Assembly: GCA_018894435.1 (NCBI GenBank)
Contig: JAHIPI010000041.1
Coordinates: forward strand, 1-33,325
Source: Candidatus Omnitrophota bacterium
GTDB lineage: Bacteria; Omnitrophota; Gorgyraeia; JAHIPI01
Reading direction: 5' to 3'
DNA length: 33,325 nucleotides
The notes under the pieces were generated by a model, which had not been told where the DNA came from, did not search any database, and saw only the letters and a program-made list of their open reading frames with translations. A program made the translations under genes and the position numbers. Below, one piece after another: positions 1 through 10,657 of the stretch (its first letter is position 1; each line of letters begins with the position of its first letter).

Positions 1-2
1 AA

Positions 3-1440
3 CCCGGATTTTGCAATAGAATTTAAGTTTTAAACGCTGTAGCCCACGAAAATTCATCAATTTTAGCAAACAATCCTTCAAACCATGGCCTTCGTTTTTG
101 AGCCAAAGAGACCTTAAGCACTTTTTGGCGGTATTTTTTCCCAATCCAGCTTCCTATTGCAAAGCATTGGAATCTTATCGTCTGTAATCGAGGTTGTATT
201 TTAAGGCCGAGAACCGCCTGCCTAAACAGACTAACCAAATTATATGCCACCATAACACATCTGAATGCGGCTTCAGTCGCGTAAAAATCTTTCGTACAAA
301 ACCCATTTAGGCCAAAATCATGTTTTAATTCTTCGATTCTATTTTCAGAATCAGCTCTTTGCCTGTATAGCCGCCAGACTTCAGGCGCAGGCAGGCCGAG
401 GTTTGTAACCCAAGCTTGATATCGATAGTCATGCATATCAAAAAGATATTTGCCGCCGGCTTGCGGCCGTTCTTCTACCAATTGGCGAATAGCTGTAATC
501 CTGCGCGCTTTTTGCCATGATCCGGCCTGATATTCAAATTCACCGCATTCGATTCCATTGTCAATTCTTGTCCAATTTTTTATCGCTTGGATTTTACCTT
601 TTATTATAGAATTCATCTTTGCGGCAATAATATATTCCAAGGCTTTGTTTTCAATATCATCAATAAATTTTCCGTCGAAGAATCCGGCATCGGCCCGCAA
701 TAAGCCAATACGATGCTTGCCTAATATATCCATAGTTTCGGACAAAAATACTTTTGCTCCGTTGGCGCTTCCCGTATTGCCTGGCCTTAACCAACTATGA
801 GCTACCATGCGTATATCCGCGATGAAAGCCATAATTGGATGATGGCTTGGCCTGCCGGGTTTACGCGGATTATATCCAACGAGACTGCCTTCTTGACTTC
901 CATAACGTGTTATAACCGAAGAGTCTAAATCAAGCGTAATGGTCTTTTCAGGAATTTGTTCAAAAAACCATTTGTTAATTTTGCCAAAAACATTATCAAC
1001 ACATTCTCTGTTGAACTTCTTAAAAAATCTCGTATAGGTGCTTACGCAGGGCATACGGTTCCATCCAAAAATCTCTTTTAAGGCATCATCGAATCGCACC
1101 ATTGCAGTGTGGGAGAATCTTACTCCGCCCAACCATACGCTAACCCAAAAACTTTCTATAACTTGGACAGGATTATATCCGCAGTTCGATGCAGGCCATG
1201 GCAGGCAGGATTCCTCTAGAACTTTTCTAATTTCTGTCCGATCTAAAAACTCTTTGAACATCCGCATCCCGCCCCATGCCGTTACTTTCCTGTCGGTAAA
1301 TTCCCACTGGATATTCTTTGTTATTGCCTGCATCTTTTTGTGCCTCCGTCATTTTTACATGCGTTGTCGTAACCCCTAATATTATAGACAATTATATCAC
1401 TACCTGCGCGTTAAGAAAAGAAGCTATTGCAAAATCCGGG
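3..1440 (-). mobile_element. IS1380-family insertion sequence, apparently complete
   Basis: The left end reads CCCGGATTTTGCAATAG (3-19) and the right end is its exact reverse complement (1424-1440), so the terminal inverted repeats are perfect over 17 bp. One transposase gene fills the interior. The right flank continues TTAA (1441-1444), and the two bases visible to the left are AA, which fits a 4-bp TTAA target duplication whose first half lies outside the window. The element interrupts a serine recombinase gene that continues to its right. Intact ends and an intact transposase suggest a fairly recent insertion. Confidence 0.88.
23..1333 (-). CDS. IS1380-family transposase
   Basis: 436-residue DDE transposase that would cut and rejoin the ends of the surrounding insertion sequence. 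The family is recognised from the block around residues 131-170 (TLDLDSSVITRYG, then SHHPIMAF), which carries the first catalytic Asp (D135 or D137). The second catalytic Asp is in LRADAGFF (D215), and the catalytic Glu lies in YRQRADSENRIEELK near residue 335, followed by the GF-rich C-terminal block. Length is normal for the family and there is no internal stop or frameshift. It is the only gene between the 17-bp terminal repeats, and its start lies about 100 bp inside the right end. Confidence 0.9.
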   Translation of the reverse strand: MQAITKNIQWEFTDRKVTAWGGMRMFKEFLDRTEIRKVLEESCLPWPASNCGYNPVQVIESFWVSVWLGGVRFSHTAMVRFDDALKEIFGWNRMPCVSTYTRFFKKFNRECVDNVFGKINKWFFEQIPEKTITLDLDSSVITRYGSQEGSLVGYNPRKPGRPSHHPIMAFIADIRMVAHSWLRPGNTGSANGAKVFLSETMDILGKHRIGLLRADAGFFDGKFIDDIENKALEYIIAAKMNSIIKGKIQAIKNWTRIDNGIECGEFEYQAGSWQKARRITAIRQLVEERPQAGGKYLFDMHDYRYQAWVTNLGLPAPEVWRLYRQRADSENRIEELKHDFGLNGFCTKDFYATEAAFRCVMVAYNLVSLFRQAVLGLKIQPRLQTIRFQCFAIGSWIGKKYRQKVLKVSLAQKRRPWFEGLFAKIDEFSWATAFKT

Positions 1441-2262
1441 TTAAACGGGCTTATCAAATGCGGTAAATGCGGCAGCTCCTACATATCCTATTTTGCCTAC
1501 GGCCGGGGCCGCAGAAAATTCTACTACTATGCCTGCAGCCGCGCCTTCCAGAAAATGGGATGCGATGCCTCAAAAATTCCTGCCATAGGTTTCGAGAAAG
1601 CCGTGATCGACTTCTTCAGGCGGGCCTCGAAGGATCAGGATATCGTGGTAAATGCCATAGGCGATGCTATCCACGATTCGAAAGACAAGCTCTCTAAAGT
1701 CGAAAAATCCATCACGGAAATCGAGAATAAGCTAAAAGACGCAAGGCATACGGCCGATAAGCTGCTTACTCTTGCGATGGAAGGCGCTGTATCAAAAGGC
1801 CCCGCTTATAAGGCCAAGATGGATGCTGCGGATATTGAAATCCTCACTCTTGAAGACAAGCTGTCAAAGCTCGAAGCCCGGCGCCGCGTGACTCAGATAT
1901 CTGCCGACTCAGGCGAGTTCTTATACTCGAATATCCGGTTTGTAATGAAGCATATAGGCACGGCCCCGCTGGAAGCTCAAAAGACCCTGCTAGAGTCCAT
2001 CATTAAGTCCATAACGATGTCTGAGGATCATATCGAGCTCAGGGCATACATCGGTCAGCCCTTTGCCGAGATTGCCTGTAATCTGCCCAACGTACCCCAT
2101 AATAACTTCAGTAACCTCAGTAATACCTCTGAAAATAAAACAGGCCCCCAAAGTGACTGCGGGGCCCTTGTTGCTGACGCTCATGGTTCAAAAGAGCGTC
2201 CAAATTGGCGTCCCCATGGGGATTTGAACCCCAGTCGCAAGCTTGAAAAGCTCGTGTCCTAG
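1441..2262 (+). pseudogene. Large serine recombinase, C-terminal remnant cut by the IS
   Basis: The open frame resumes right after the insertion sequence with the recombinase zinc beta-ribbon (GLIKCGKCGSSY ... YYYACS ... GCDA, four cysteines), followed by a long charged coiled coil typical of large serine integrases. The resolvase catalytic domain is absent and was presumably on the other side of the IS, left of the window. The frame can be extended upstream into IS sequence to 1318, but those residues are IS-derived. At the 3' end the frame runs through a terminator for the opposite strand and through the antisense of a tRNA-Glu, ending inside it. So the last roughly 40 residues are probably host sequence acquired on integration at the tRNA gene. 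Not functional as it stands. Confidence 0.8.
2131..2166 (-). terminator. Rho-independent terminator for tRNA-Glu
   Basis: Read on the minus strand, a GGCCCC/GGGGCC stem (2143-2166) with a roughly 12-nt loop is followed by the T-rich run TGTTTTATTTTC (2142-2131). It lies 40 bp downstream of the tRNA-Glu 3' end, so it probably ends the transcript coming from gyrA, the holin-like gene and the tRNA. It is embedded in the 3' coding part of the recombinase remnant on the other strand. Confidence 0.65.
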
Positions 2263-2283
2263 GCCAGACTAGACGATGGGGAC
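2206..2283 (-). tRNA. tRNA-Glu (anticodon TTC)
   Basis: On the minus strand the acceptor GTCCCCA (2283-2277) pairs with TGGGGAC, followed by discriminator G and an encoded CCA ending at 2206. The anticodon stem CGAGC/GCTTG encloses the loop TTTTCAA, giving anticodon TTC. The T arm contains GGTTCAAATCC. The opening TCGTCTAG of the D arm is typical of bacterial tRNA-Glu. The 3' end of this gene coincides with the end of a serine recombinase frame, so it is a likely integration site. Confidence 0.93.
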
Positions 2284-2292
2284 GCTATGAAA

Positions 2293-2550
2293 TTATTCTT
2301 TTGCGAAGAAATTATAAAGTTTTGCTACAAGCCAACCCGCTCCGAATCCGCCTGCGAAGCCGTAACATAGGCCCAGCAAAGCGCCGTTGGTACTTATATC
2401 GTAGCCGGGCAATACGGAAGCCAGTGAATATAGACAATACTTGCCATATACCCTGGCAGTCCACAGCGAACCAAGAGTTAACAATAAAATAATTATGCCA
2501 CCTATCAACCCTACGGAAAAACCTAAAGCCCTTGCGTTCAGCTTCATCAT
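2293..2550 (-). CDS. Small holin-like membrane protein
   Basis: 85 residues with two hydrophobic segments (about 9-30 and 55-80), glycine-rich, starting MMKLNARALGFSVG and ending in a short charged tail. It resembles small proteins annotated as 'bacteriophage holin' in environmental genomes. That name reflects shape rather than tested function, and no phage genes adjoin it. A Shine-Dalgarno AGGGGG stands about 8 nt before the ATG. It is the last gene of the gyrA-side transcript, ahead of tRNA-Glu. The function in a replication operon is unknown. Confidence 0.65.
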   Translation of the reverse strand: MMKLNARALGFSVGLIGGIIILLLTLGSLWTARVYGKYCLYSLASVLPGYDISTNGALLGLCYGFAGGFGAGWLVAKLYNFFAKE

Positions 2551-2579
2551 ATCCCCCTTATTTACGCTTTTGGCTTCCG

Positions 2580-2640
2580 CCGGAGGCGCCGTGCCCGCCT
2601 ACACCTTGTGGCGGGGACCCGCCTCAGGCGGGCAGCTGCG
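2580..2640. repeat. GC-rich inverted repeat around the gyrA stop
   Basis: The segment contains GCCCGCCT and later AGGCGGGC as inverted arms, with a further GGCGGGG between them and a CCGCCGGAGGCGCCG block just before. The right arm forms the last codons and stop of gyrA. It has no T-run, so it may be a transcript-stabilising hairpin or a dispersed GC-rich repeat rather than a terminator. Confidence 0.5.
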
Positions 2641-5600
2641 TGTCCGCGGCATCATCTTCTTTCACCACGCTTGCCATGGTTACAACGCTATCTTTTGAGT
2701 CAAGTTTTATTATCCGCACGCCTTGCGACGCGCGGCCGGTTGTCCTTATGTCCTTTACGGCGCACCTGACTACCATGCCCTCATGAGTCATCAGCATGAT
2801 ATCATCTTTGTCGGAGGCCATTCTGAGCCCGACTACGGGGCCGTTCTTTGCCGTAACCTTCATGTTGATAACTCCGGACCCGCCTCGTGACGTCAGGCGG
2901 TATTCGGAGACTGGCGTTCTTTTGCCGAAACCTTTCTCTGTAATGCTCAATAAGGTCGCTTTCTTGTCCTTCAAAACGGCCATGCCGATTACCTCGTCTT
3001 TTTTGCCCAGCTTTATGCCGCGCACGCCTGTGGCGTTTCTACCCATGCTCCTCACCAGCTTCTCCGGGAAACGTACCGCTTTCCCTTCTTTAGTCGCGAT
3101 AAATATCTCTTCGCCCTCTCCGGTGAGTTGGGTATTTATGAGCGTGTCGTCTTTTTCTATGTTGATAGCGTTTATGCCGCTGCGCCTTATATTTTCAAAT
3201 TCCGTTAGTTCCGTCTTTTTAACGGTACCGTTCTTTGTCACCATAAATAGATATCTTCCCGCTTTAAATTCTTTGACGGGCATACTTGACGCCAGATTCT
3301 CGCCCTGCGCAAGGCTTAAGAGGTTCACAATGGCCTTGCCTTTCGACTGTCTGCTCGCCTGTGGGATATCATAAACTTTTAAAAGATGCGCTTTGCCTTT
3401 ATCGGTAAAGAAGAGCATGCTCTCGTGCGTTGATGCTATGAATATGTCTTCGACGAAATCCTCTTCTCTCATCTCCGCGCCCGTCACTCCCTTGCCGCCC
3501 CTCTTCTGCTTGCGATATGACGAAACGGGGAGCCTCTTTATATAACCGGAATGACTTATAGTGATGACAACATCCTCCTCGGCGATTAAGTCTTCCATCT
3601 CGAGCTCTTCCACCTTGCCCAGGATCGCGGTCTTTCTCTCATCGCCGAATTTGTTCTTTAAATCGAGCGCTTCTGTCTTTATTATCTCCAGCACTTTCTT
3701 TTCGCTCGCGAGAATGTTCTTGAGATATTCTATCTTTTTGAGAAGTTCCATGTATTCGTTGTCTATCTTTTCGCGCTCAAGATTTGTCAATCGTTGCAGC
3801 TGCATCTCAAGTATCGCCTGGGCTTGCCGCTCAGAAAATTCGAATTGTTTCATCAGCGCGTCTTTTGCGGCCTTGGGATCCTTAGACTTCTTTATTAAAC
3901 TTATGATCTTATCGAGATTCTTCAGCGCTATCTTCAGGCCTTCGAGTATATGCGCCCTATCCTCCGCTTTCGCAAGATCGAATTTTGTCCTGTTGGTTAT
4001 TATCTCTTTGCGGAATTTTATGTAATGCGATATCACTTCCTTCAAATTGAGCACTTCCGGCCGGTTGTCGACGAGGGCGAGCATGATGATGCCGAATGTC
4101 GTCTGCATCTGCGTATGCTTATAAAGCTGGTTTAATATGACCTCGGCGGTCTGGTCGCGCTTAAGTTCTATGACTATGCGCATGCCGTCTTTGTCGGATT
4201 CGTCCCTTATGTCGCTTATACCTTCTACGCGCTTCGACTGCACCAGATCCGCTATTGATTCAATCAGATTCGTCTTATTTACCTGGTAAGGTATTTCCGT
4301 TATCACTATTTGCTGTCTGCCGCTTTTCAGGTCTTCTGTATTGGCTTTCGCGTGAAGCGTGATTTTCCCGCGGCCCGTCTTATACGCCGATATTATGCCG
4401 TCCTTACCGCAGATTATACCTCCCGTCGGGAAGTCCGGCCCCTTTATATGTTTCATTAGGTCTTTTATGTCGATCTCGGGGTCGTCTATCACCGCCACGA
4501 CACCGTCGGTCACTTCTCTTAAATTGTGCGGTGGGATATTCGTCGCCATCCCGACCGCTATGCCGCTTGAGCCGTTTATCAAAAGGTTCGGCAGCGCCGC
4601 CGGCAATACCGTAGGCTCTTTTAGCGTGTCGTCGAAATTCGGGACAAATTTAACCGTCTCTTTCTCTATATCGGCAAGTATCCAATCTGTAATATGCGCC
4701 AGCCTGGCTTCTGTGTATCTCATCGCGGCCACCGCGTCACCGTCGATCGAGTTATGCACGAATACCCCGTCTGCGAGCGCGAAATTGTGTGTCTCATCTA
4801 TCGTTAAGTCAAAAACGTCTTCTTTGATGTTCAATTTTTTAACGCTTACGACTTTATGATTTAATACGGCTTCGGCTTTAGCTGCCGGTTGCTCGGCAGG
4901 AAGAATGTCTCTAGCATATAAAATCTCATATACATCGGAAATGTCTCCCCCAAAGTACTTTTCTAAGCCTTTGTCATAAGTAACAATGCCCTCGCCTTTT
5001 CTAGAGCCGTAATTAAGTCTTTCTTTCTCATAATGTTCCGAATTTATACGGCCATATTTTAATACGGCCTTTTCGCAAACTTTCAGAAATCTGCAACAAT
5101 GAGCTTTTTTGCCATTTTCAGCAAGGATGGGCATAAACGTGCTTCTGTAATCGGGGTTTTCCCAAAGCCTCTTTGATAGTTCTGCCATTTGTTTTCTTAC
5201 GGCAGGTTTTTGAGCTCTTTCTCTATTAAGCTGAGTAATATGCGCCCTATGTTCCGGGTTGGCCCACATACTATAAGAATGCTGCCGCGTAACCTCGGCC
5301 ATATGGGCAGCATAGTTTTTATCCATCCATTTTATTTTCATCTCTTTTGACTTAAGCCCGCCTCGCCACGCGCTATAGCCTGGCTTTTTCCAAAGTTGCT
5401 TAAGCCGCTTGCTGGATGCTTCGCTCATATGTTGTTTGAATAACGGGTCTTCCCATTTATTCTTTACAGCCGCTATCATTTTCGCTCTATATTTAGGATT
5501 ATCCCAATTCTTATGATTCAGTTCCTTGAATAAACGAGAATATTTTTCTCTTACGCCTTTAGTGCCCCAGTATTTGGCTCTGCCTTCGGCTAACCGTCGG

Positions 5601-6514
5601 ACATATTCGGGATTGTTCTTGTGCCTGTCCGCCGTTAATTTATAATGTTCCTGCCAGTGCTGTCCCCAGGGCAATCTTCGGATATTACCCGGATTATTAT
5701 TGAGCTTGTTAAAATCGAGATGGTGTCTTACTTTCCCCGTGTTTTTCGCATAAATACGACGCGATATGTTCCATTCATCTGCAAGTCTATGCGCATAATC
5801 CCACTTGTTGGACGCTGGTTGGTAGATCATGGTGTAACCCGCCATATTCGGATCTTCCTCATGCGATGATAATCTGGCATACAAGGGCATAAGAGCTTCG
5901 CCCGGTTTTAAGTTCTTTGCTTCTTCATAAGTTCCGCCTCTCAACATAAATTTATGGTTAGGCGTACATCTTACCTTTGCGCCATTGTCTAGCTCAACTT
6001 CAACTAACGTTGCGTTCTTTTTCGTTATCCTTGGCAATCTAATTTCGGCTATCTTAACTCTGCCGTTCTCGCCGTTATAAGTATAAGTATAATTTTTCCT
6101 CCCTCTACCCGCTTCTTCGACTAGTTCGCGGAAAGACAGATTTCTACCGTCGGTAAGCTTTACCTTCGTATCACCTGTAAAACAACCAAAATTCCCCTGG
6201 CCGTCGATCAGAGGGTACCGCAGCGAAAAATCCTGAACCATTCTCGCAAGCGCGTCATAAACCGCCATGTCTCCGTGCGGGTGATATTTTCCCAAAGTTT
6301 CTCCCACTATTCTCGCGCTCTTCTTATAAGGCTTATTGTGTTCGAGGTTCAAATCTTTCATCGCGTAAAGTATCCTGCGATGCACCGGCTTAAGCCCGTC
6401 GCGCACGTCCGGCAGGGCGCGGCCCACAATTACGCTCATGGCGTAACTTATGTAGGATTCCTTCATCTCGTCTTCAATATAAACCGGAACTATCTTTTCG
6501 TTTTTCGTATACAT
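2624..6514 (-). CDS. gyrA: DNA gyrase subunit A with an in-frame intein
   Basis: Subunit A of DNA gyrase, which cuts and re-seals DNA to add negative supercoils together with GyrB. The precursor is 1296 residues; removing the intein (residues 111-588) leaves 818, normal for GyrA. The breakage-reunion domain starts with the conserved ISYAMSVIVGRALPDVRDGLKPVHRR segment. The catalytic tyrosine lies in AAMRYTEARL at precursor Y600, which becomes Y122 after splicing, the same number as in E. coli. The C-terminal beta-pinwheel contains the GyrA box QKRGGKG at 1003-1009, which separates it from ParC. It starts 11 nt after gyrB with a modest AAGGA Shine-Dalgarno. The intein interrupts the protein 12 residues before the catalytic tyrosine, so the enzyme should be inactive until splicing occurs. 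Confidence 0.97.
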   Translation of the reverse strand: MYTKNEKIVPVYIEDEMKESYISYAMSVIVGRALPDVRDGLKPVHRRILYAMKDLNLEHNKPYKKSARIVGETLGKYHPHGDMAVYDALARMVQDFSLRYPLIDGQGNFGCFTGDTKVKLTDGRNLSFRELVEEAGRGRKNYTYTYNGENGRVKIAEIRLPRITKKNATLVEVELDNGAKVRCTPNHKFMLRGGTYEEAKNLKPGEALMPLYARLSSHEEDPNMAGYTMIYQPASNKWDYAHRLADEWNISRRIYAKNTGKVRHHLDFNKLNNNPGNIRRLPWGQHWQEHYKLTADRHKNNPEYVRRLAEGRAKYWGTKGVREKYSRLFKELNHKNWDNPKYRAKMIAAVKNKWEDPLFKQHMSEASSKRLKQLWKKPGYSAWRGGLKSKEMKIKWMDKNYAAHMAEVTRQHSYSMWANPEHRAHITQLNRERAQKPAVRKQMAELSKRLWENPDYRSTFMPILAENGKKAHCCRFLKVCEKAVLKYGRINSEHYEKERLNYGSRKGEGIVTYDKGLEKYFGGDISDVYEILYARDILPAEQPAAKAEAVLNHKVVSVKKLNIKEDVFDLTIDETHNFALADGVFVHNSIDGDAVAAMRYTEARLAHITDWILADIEKETVKFVPNFDDTLKEPTVLPAALPNLLINGSSGIAVGMATNIPPHNLREVTDGVVAVIDDPEIDIKDLMKHIKGPDFPTGGIICGKDGIISAYKTGRGKITLHAKANTEDLKSGRQQIVITEIPYQVNKTNLIESIADLVQSKRVEGISDIRDESDKDGMRIVIELKRDQTAEVILNQLYKHTQMQTTFGIIMLALVDNRPEVLNLKEVISHYIKFRKEIITNRTKFDLAKAEDRAHILEGLKIALKNLDKIISLIKKSKDPKAAKDALMKQFEFSERQAQAILEMQLQRLTNLEREKIDNEYMELLKKIEYLKNILASEKKVLEIIKTEALDLKNKFGDERKTAILGKVEELEMEDLIAEEDVVITISHSGYIKRLPVSSYRKQKRGGKGVTGAEMREEDFVEDIFIASTHESMLFFTDKGKAHLLKVYDIPQASRQSKGKAIVNLLSLAQGENLASSMPVKEFKAGRYLFMVTKNGTVKKTELTEFENIRRSGINAINIEKDDTLINTQLTGEGEEIFIATKEGKAVRFPEKLVRSMGRNATGVRGIKLGKKDEVIGMAVLKDKKATLLSITEKGFGKRTPVSEYRLTSRGGSGVINMKVTAKNGPVVGLRMASDKDDIMLMTHEGMVVRCAVKDIRTTGRASQGVRIIKLDSKDSVVTMASVVKEDDAADTQLPA
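4751..6184 (-). other. GyrA intein with HNH homing endonuclease
   Basis: 478-residue intein, precursor residues 111-588, inserted between NFG and SIDGD. The splicing residues are intact: Cys111 at the N-terminus (CFTGDT), TPNH at 184-187, a block F region with FDLTIDETHNFAL, and a terminal His-Asn followed by Ser589 as the +1 nucleophile. The middle holds an HNH-type nuclease core (RHHLDFNKLNNNPGN, residues 263-277). After it come about seven short repeats of the pattern W-x-[ND]-P-x-[YFH]-R-x-x-M (residues 300-470), probably helical DNA-binding modules. The endonuclease looks complete, so the element may still be able to home. The well-known mycobacterial GyrA intein sits after the catalytic tyrosine; this insertion point is different. 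Confidence 0.93.
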
Positions 6515-6525
6515 GCTTTATCCTT

Positions 6526-9012
<2,487 letters not shown>

Positions 9013-9312
9013 CTATAGTTCTCCGATTCTAAACTGTAATTCTTTTATCTTATCCTCGCCCAATATTTTTCTCATCTCCGCGAGCAGGGCCTCTTTCTTT
9101 AAGGTAAGCTCGTACAGCCAGCTTGAGCCATCCACATTTATTACTAAGCGTTTCTTCCTAAGCGCGGCCGGTTTTGTGTGCTTAAATGCCGCTTCTCCCG
9201 CCGCTCTTTTCCAGGCGGATCCTATATCTTCGGTTGTGGGCCCGCTATCCCGCTCCAATCTCCCTATCAGAGATTTTATCAGGCCGTCTATGCGCTCCGC
9301 TTTATTTTTCAT
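9013..9312 (-). CDS. dciA: DUF721 / DciA-type helicase-loading protein
   Basis: 99 residues matching the DUF721 family: a short helical start, SAWKRAAGEAAFKHTKPAALRKKRLVINVDGSSWLYELTLKK, then a short C-terminal tail. DciA acts in loading the replicative helicase DnaB at the origin in bacteria lacking DnaC; that role is known for the family and is inferred here. Its position between dnaN and gyrB fits, and recF, which often occupies this position, is missing. One base separates it from the dnaN stop, and its own stop abuts the gyrB start. Confidence 0.8.
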   Translation of the reverse strand: MKNKAERIDGLIKSLIGRLERDSGPTTEDIGSAWKRAAGEAAFKHTKPAALRKKRLVINVDGSSWLYELTLKKEALLAEMRKILGEDKIKELQFRIGEL

Positions 9313-9313
9313 A

Positions 9314-10408
9314 TTACGTTAACTGCATAGGCAGGACTACATATATATATTTTTCTTTTGTCCTTATGACTCCGGGTTTTTCGGGGTCCTGAATTTCGAA
9401 TCCTATCGTCTCTTCGTTTAAATTCTTCAGCGCGTCCATTATATAATTGGGGTTGAATCCTATGGAAAGCGAAGGCCCTTTATAGTCAACGCTTATCTCT
9501 TCCCTGGCCTCGCCTATATCCGGCGAATTTTTTGACACCACCATTTTATCTTTTTCTACATCTATCTTTACCGCCTGCGAGTCCGGCGTCGTAAGAAGAC
9601 TGGCTCTTTTTGTGGCGAGGAGAAGTTTTTCTCTGTCCACGACGATCTTTTCTTTTACTTCTTTCGGTATTACTTGTTCGTAATTGGGGAATTCTCCCTC
9701 TATCAGCCTTGATATTATGACAATATCCCCAAGATTGAACATCATTTGATTTTCGCTGAAAGACACGGTAACTTCACCGTCATCTTTTAAGTTTCTTAAT
9801 AATTCTTGGACGGCCTTGGTTGGAATTATAATGCTCTTTTCTATGTTCTTCTCAAGCGTTGCTTCTTTTTCTATTAGGGCCAGGCGCCTTCCATCTGTCG
9901 CCACCATCCGGATCGTATTCTTTTTTATCAGCATGTGAACGCCGTTTAGTATATACCTGGTCTCATCTCTGCTCATTGCGAATGCCGTCATGCTTAGCAT
10001 ATTTTTTAACAGCGACTGGTCCAACTTCACCGCATCTTTGTTTTTAAATTCCGGTAATTTAGGGAATTCGTCTTTTGGTATACCCATGATTTTGAATTGA
10101 GTATTCTCACAGGTGATGTGCGCCATATTATTTTTCTTCACAGATATTGTGACGCTCGACTCCGGCAACTCTTTTATAATATCCGCAAATCTTTTAGCTG
10201 GTAAAGTAATCGAGCCGGCCGCGCTGATATTTACGGGAATAGTCGCGATTATTCCCACATCTAGATCTGTCCCGACTATACTTAGCCCACTTCCGGTAGT
10301 TTCCAATAATATATTTGATAATATTGGTAACGCGCTTCTGGTTGATATCGCGTTTTGAACGGCTGTTATACCTCTTAATAATACGTTTTTGCTTCCCTCT
10401 ATTTTCAT
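9314..10408 (-). CDS. dnaN: DNA polymerase III beta clamp
   Basis: Sliding clamp that tethers DNA polymerase III to DNA. 364 residues from the ATG at 10408, which is preceded by GGAGG at a good distance; an upstream ATG at 10438 in the same frame lacks such a site and would add ten non-conserved residues. Three beta-clamp repeats are visible, with LPILSNILLE, TDGRRLALIE, and the C-terminal VLPMQL block that ends family members. It is the second gene of the dnaA operon, separated from dnaA by about 250 bp holding DnaA boxes. Confidence 0.96.
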   Translation of the reverse strand: MKIEGSKNVLLRGITAVQNAISTRSALPILSNILLETTGSGLSIVGTDLDVGIIATIPVNISAAGSITLPAKRFADIIKELPESSVTISVKKNNMAHITCENTQFKIMGIPKDEFPKLPEFKNKDAVKLDQSLLKNMLSMTAFAMSRDETRYILNGVHMLIKKNTIRMVATDGRRLALIEKEATLEKNIEKSIIIPTKAVQELLRNLKDDGEVTVSFSENQMMFNLGDIVIISRLIEGEFPNYEQVIPKEVKEKIVVDREKLLLATKRASLLTTPDSQAVKIDVEKDKMVVSKNSPDIGEAREEISVDYKGPSLSIGFNPNYIMDALKNLNEETIGFEIQDPEKPGVIRTKEKYIYVVLPMQLT

Positions 10409-10657
10409 GTCTCCTCCAAGAAGTTCATATGGTAACACAACTACTATACTTTAACAATTATAATTTATTAAAAAGATAGAAGTCGTAGTAGGGGCTGTGC
10501 ATATGTGGATAACCGTGCTATAGTTATCCACAATAACGAGTTAACAAAAGCATAACCCAGACCAAAAACTACTACAATCCCCAACCAAACTCCCAAAAAG
10601 GGATTTTAGGGGCTACTTATAAGACTTGTCAACACGTTATCCACAAAGAAAACCCGG
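10409..10657. other. dnaA-dnaN intergenic DnaA-box cluster (possible oriC part)
   Basis: This 249-bp spacer holds three perfect TTATCCACA boxes: 10504-10512 (minus strand), 10524-10532 and 10637-10645 (plus strand). It also has an AT-rich stretch beside dnaN (10439-10480). Together with the boxes on the other side of dnaA it suggests a bipartite origin or an autoregulatory region. No gene is seen. Confidence 0.7.

Noticed and set aside
300-300. CRISPR array anywhere in the window
   Set aside because: No series of regularly spaced direct repeats was seen on either strand.
1318-1440. N-terminal extension of the recombinase frame into the insertion sequence
   Set aside because: These codons lie within the IS end and match nothing in recombinases; the frame is open by chance.
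3561-4025. Plus-strand open frames within gyrA, and similar ones inside gyrB and dnaN
   Set aside because: Low-complexity Ser/Phe-rich translations opposite conserved genes, lacking ribosome binding sites.
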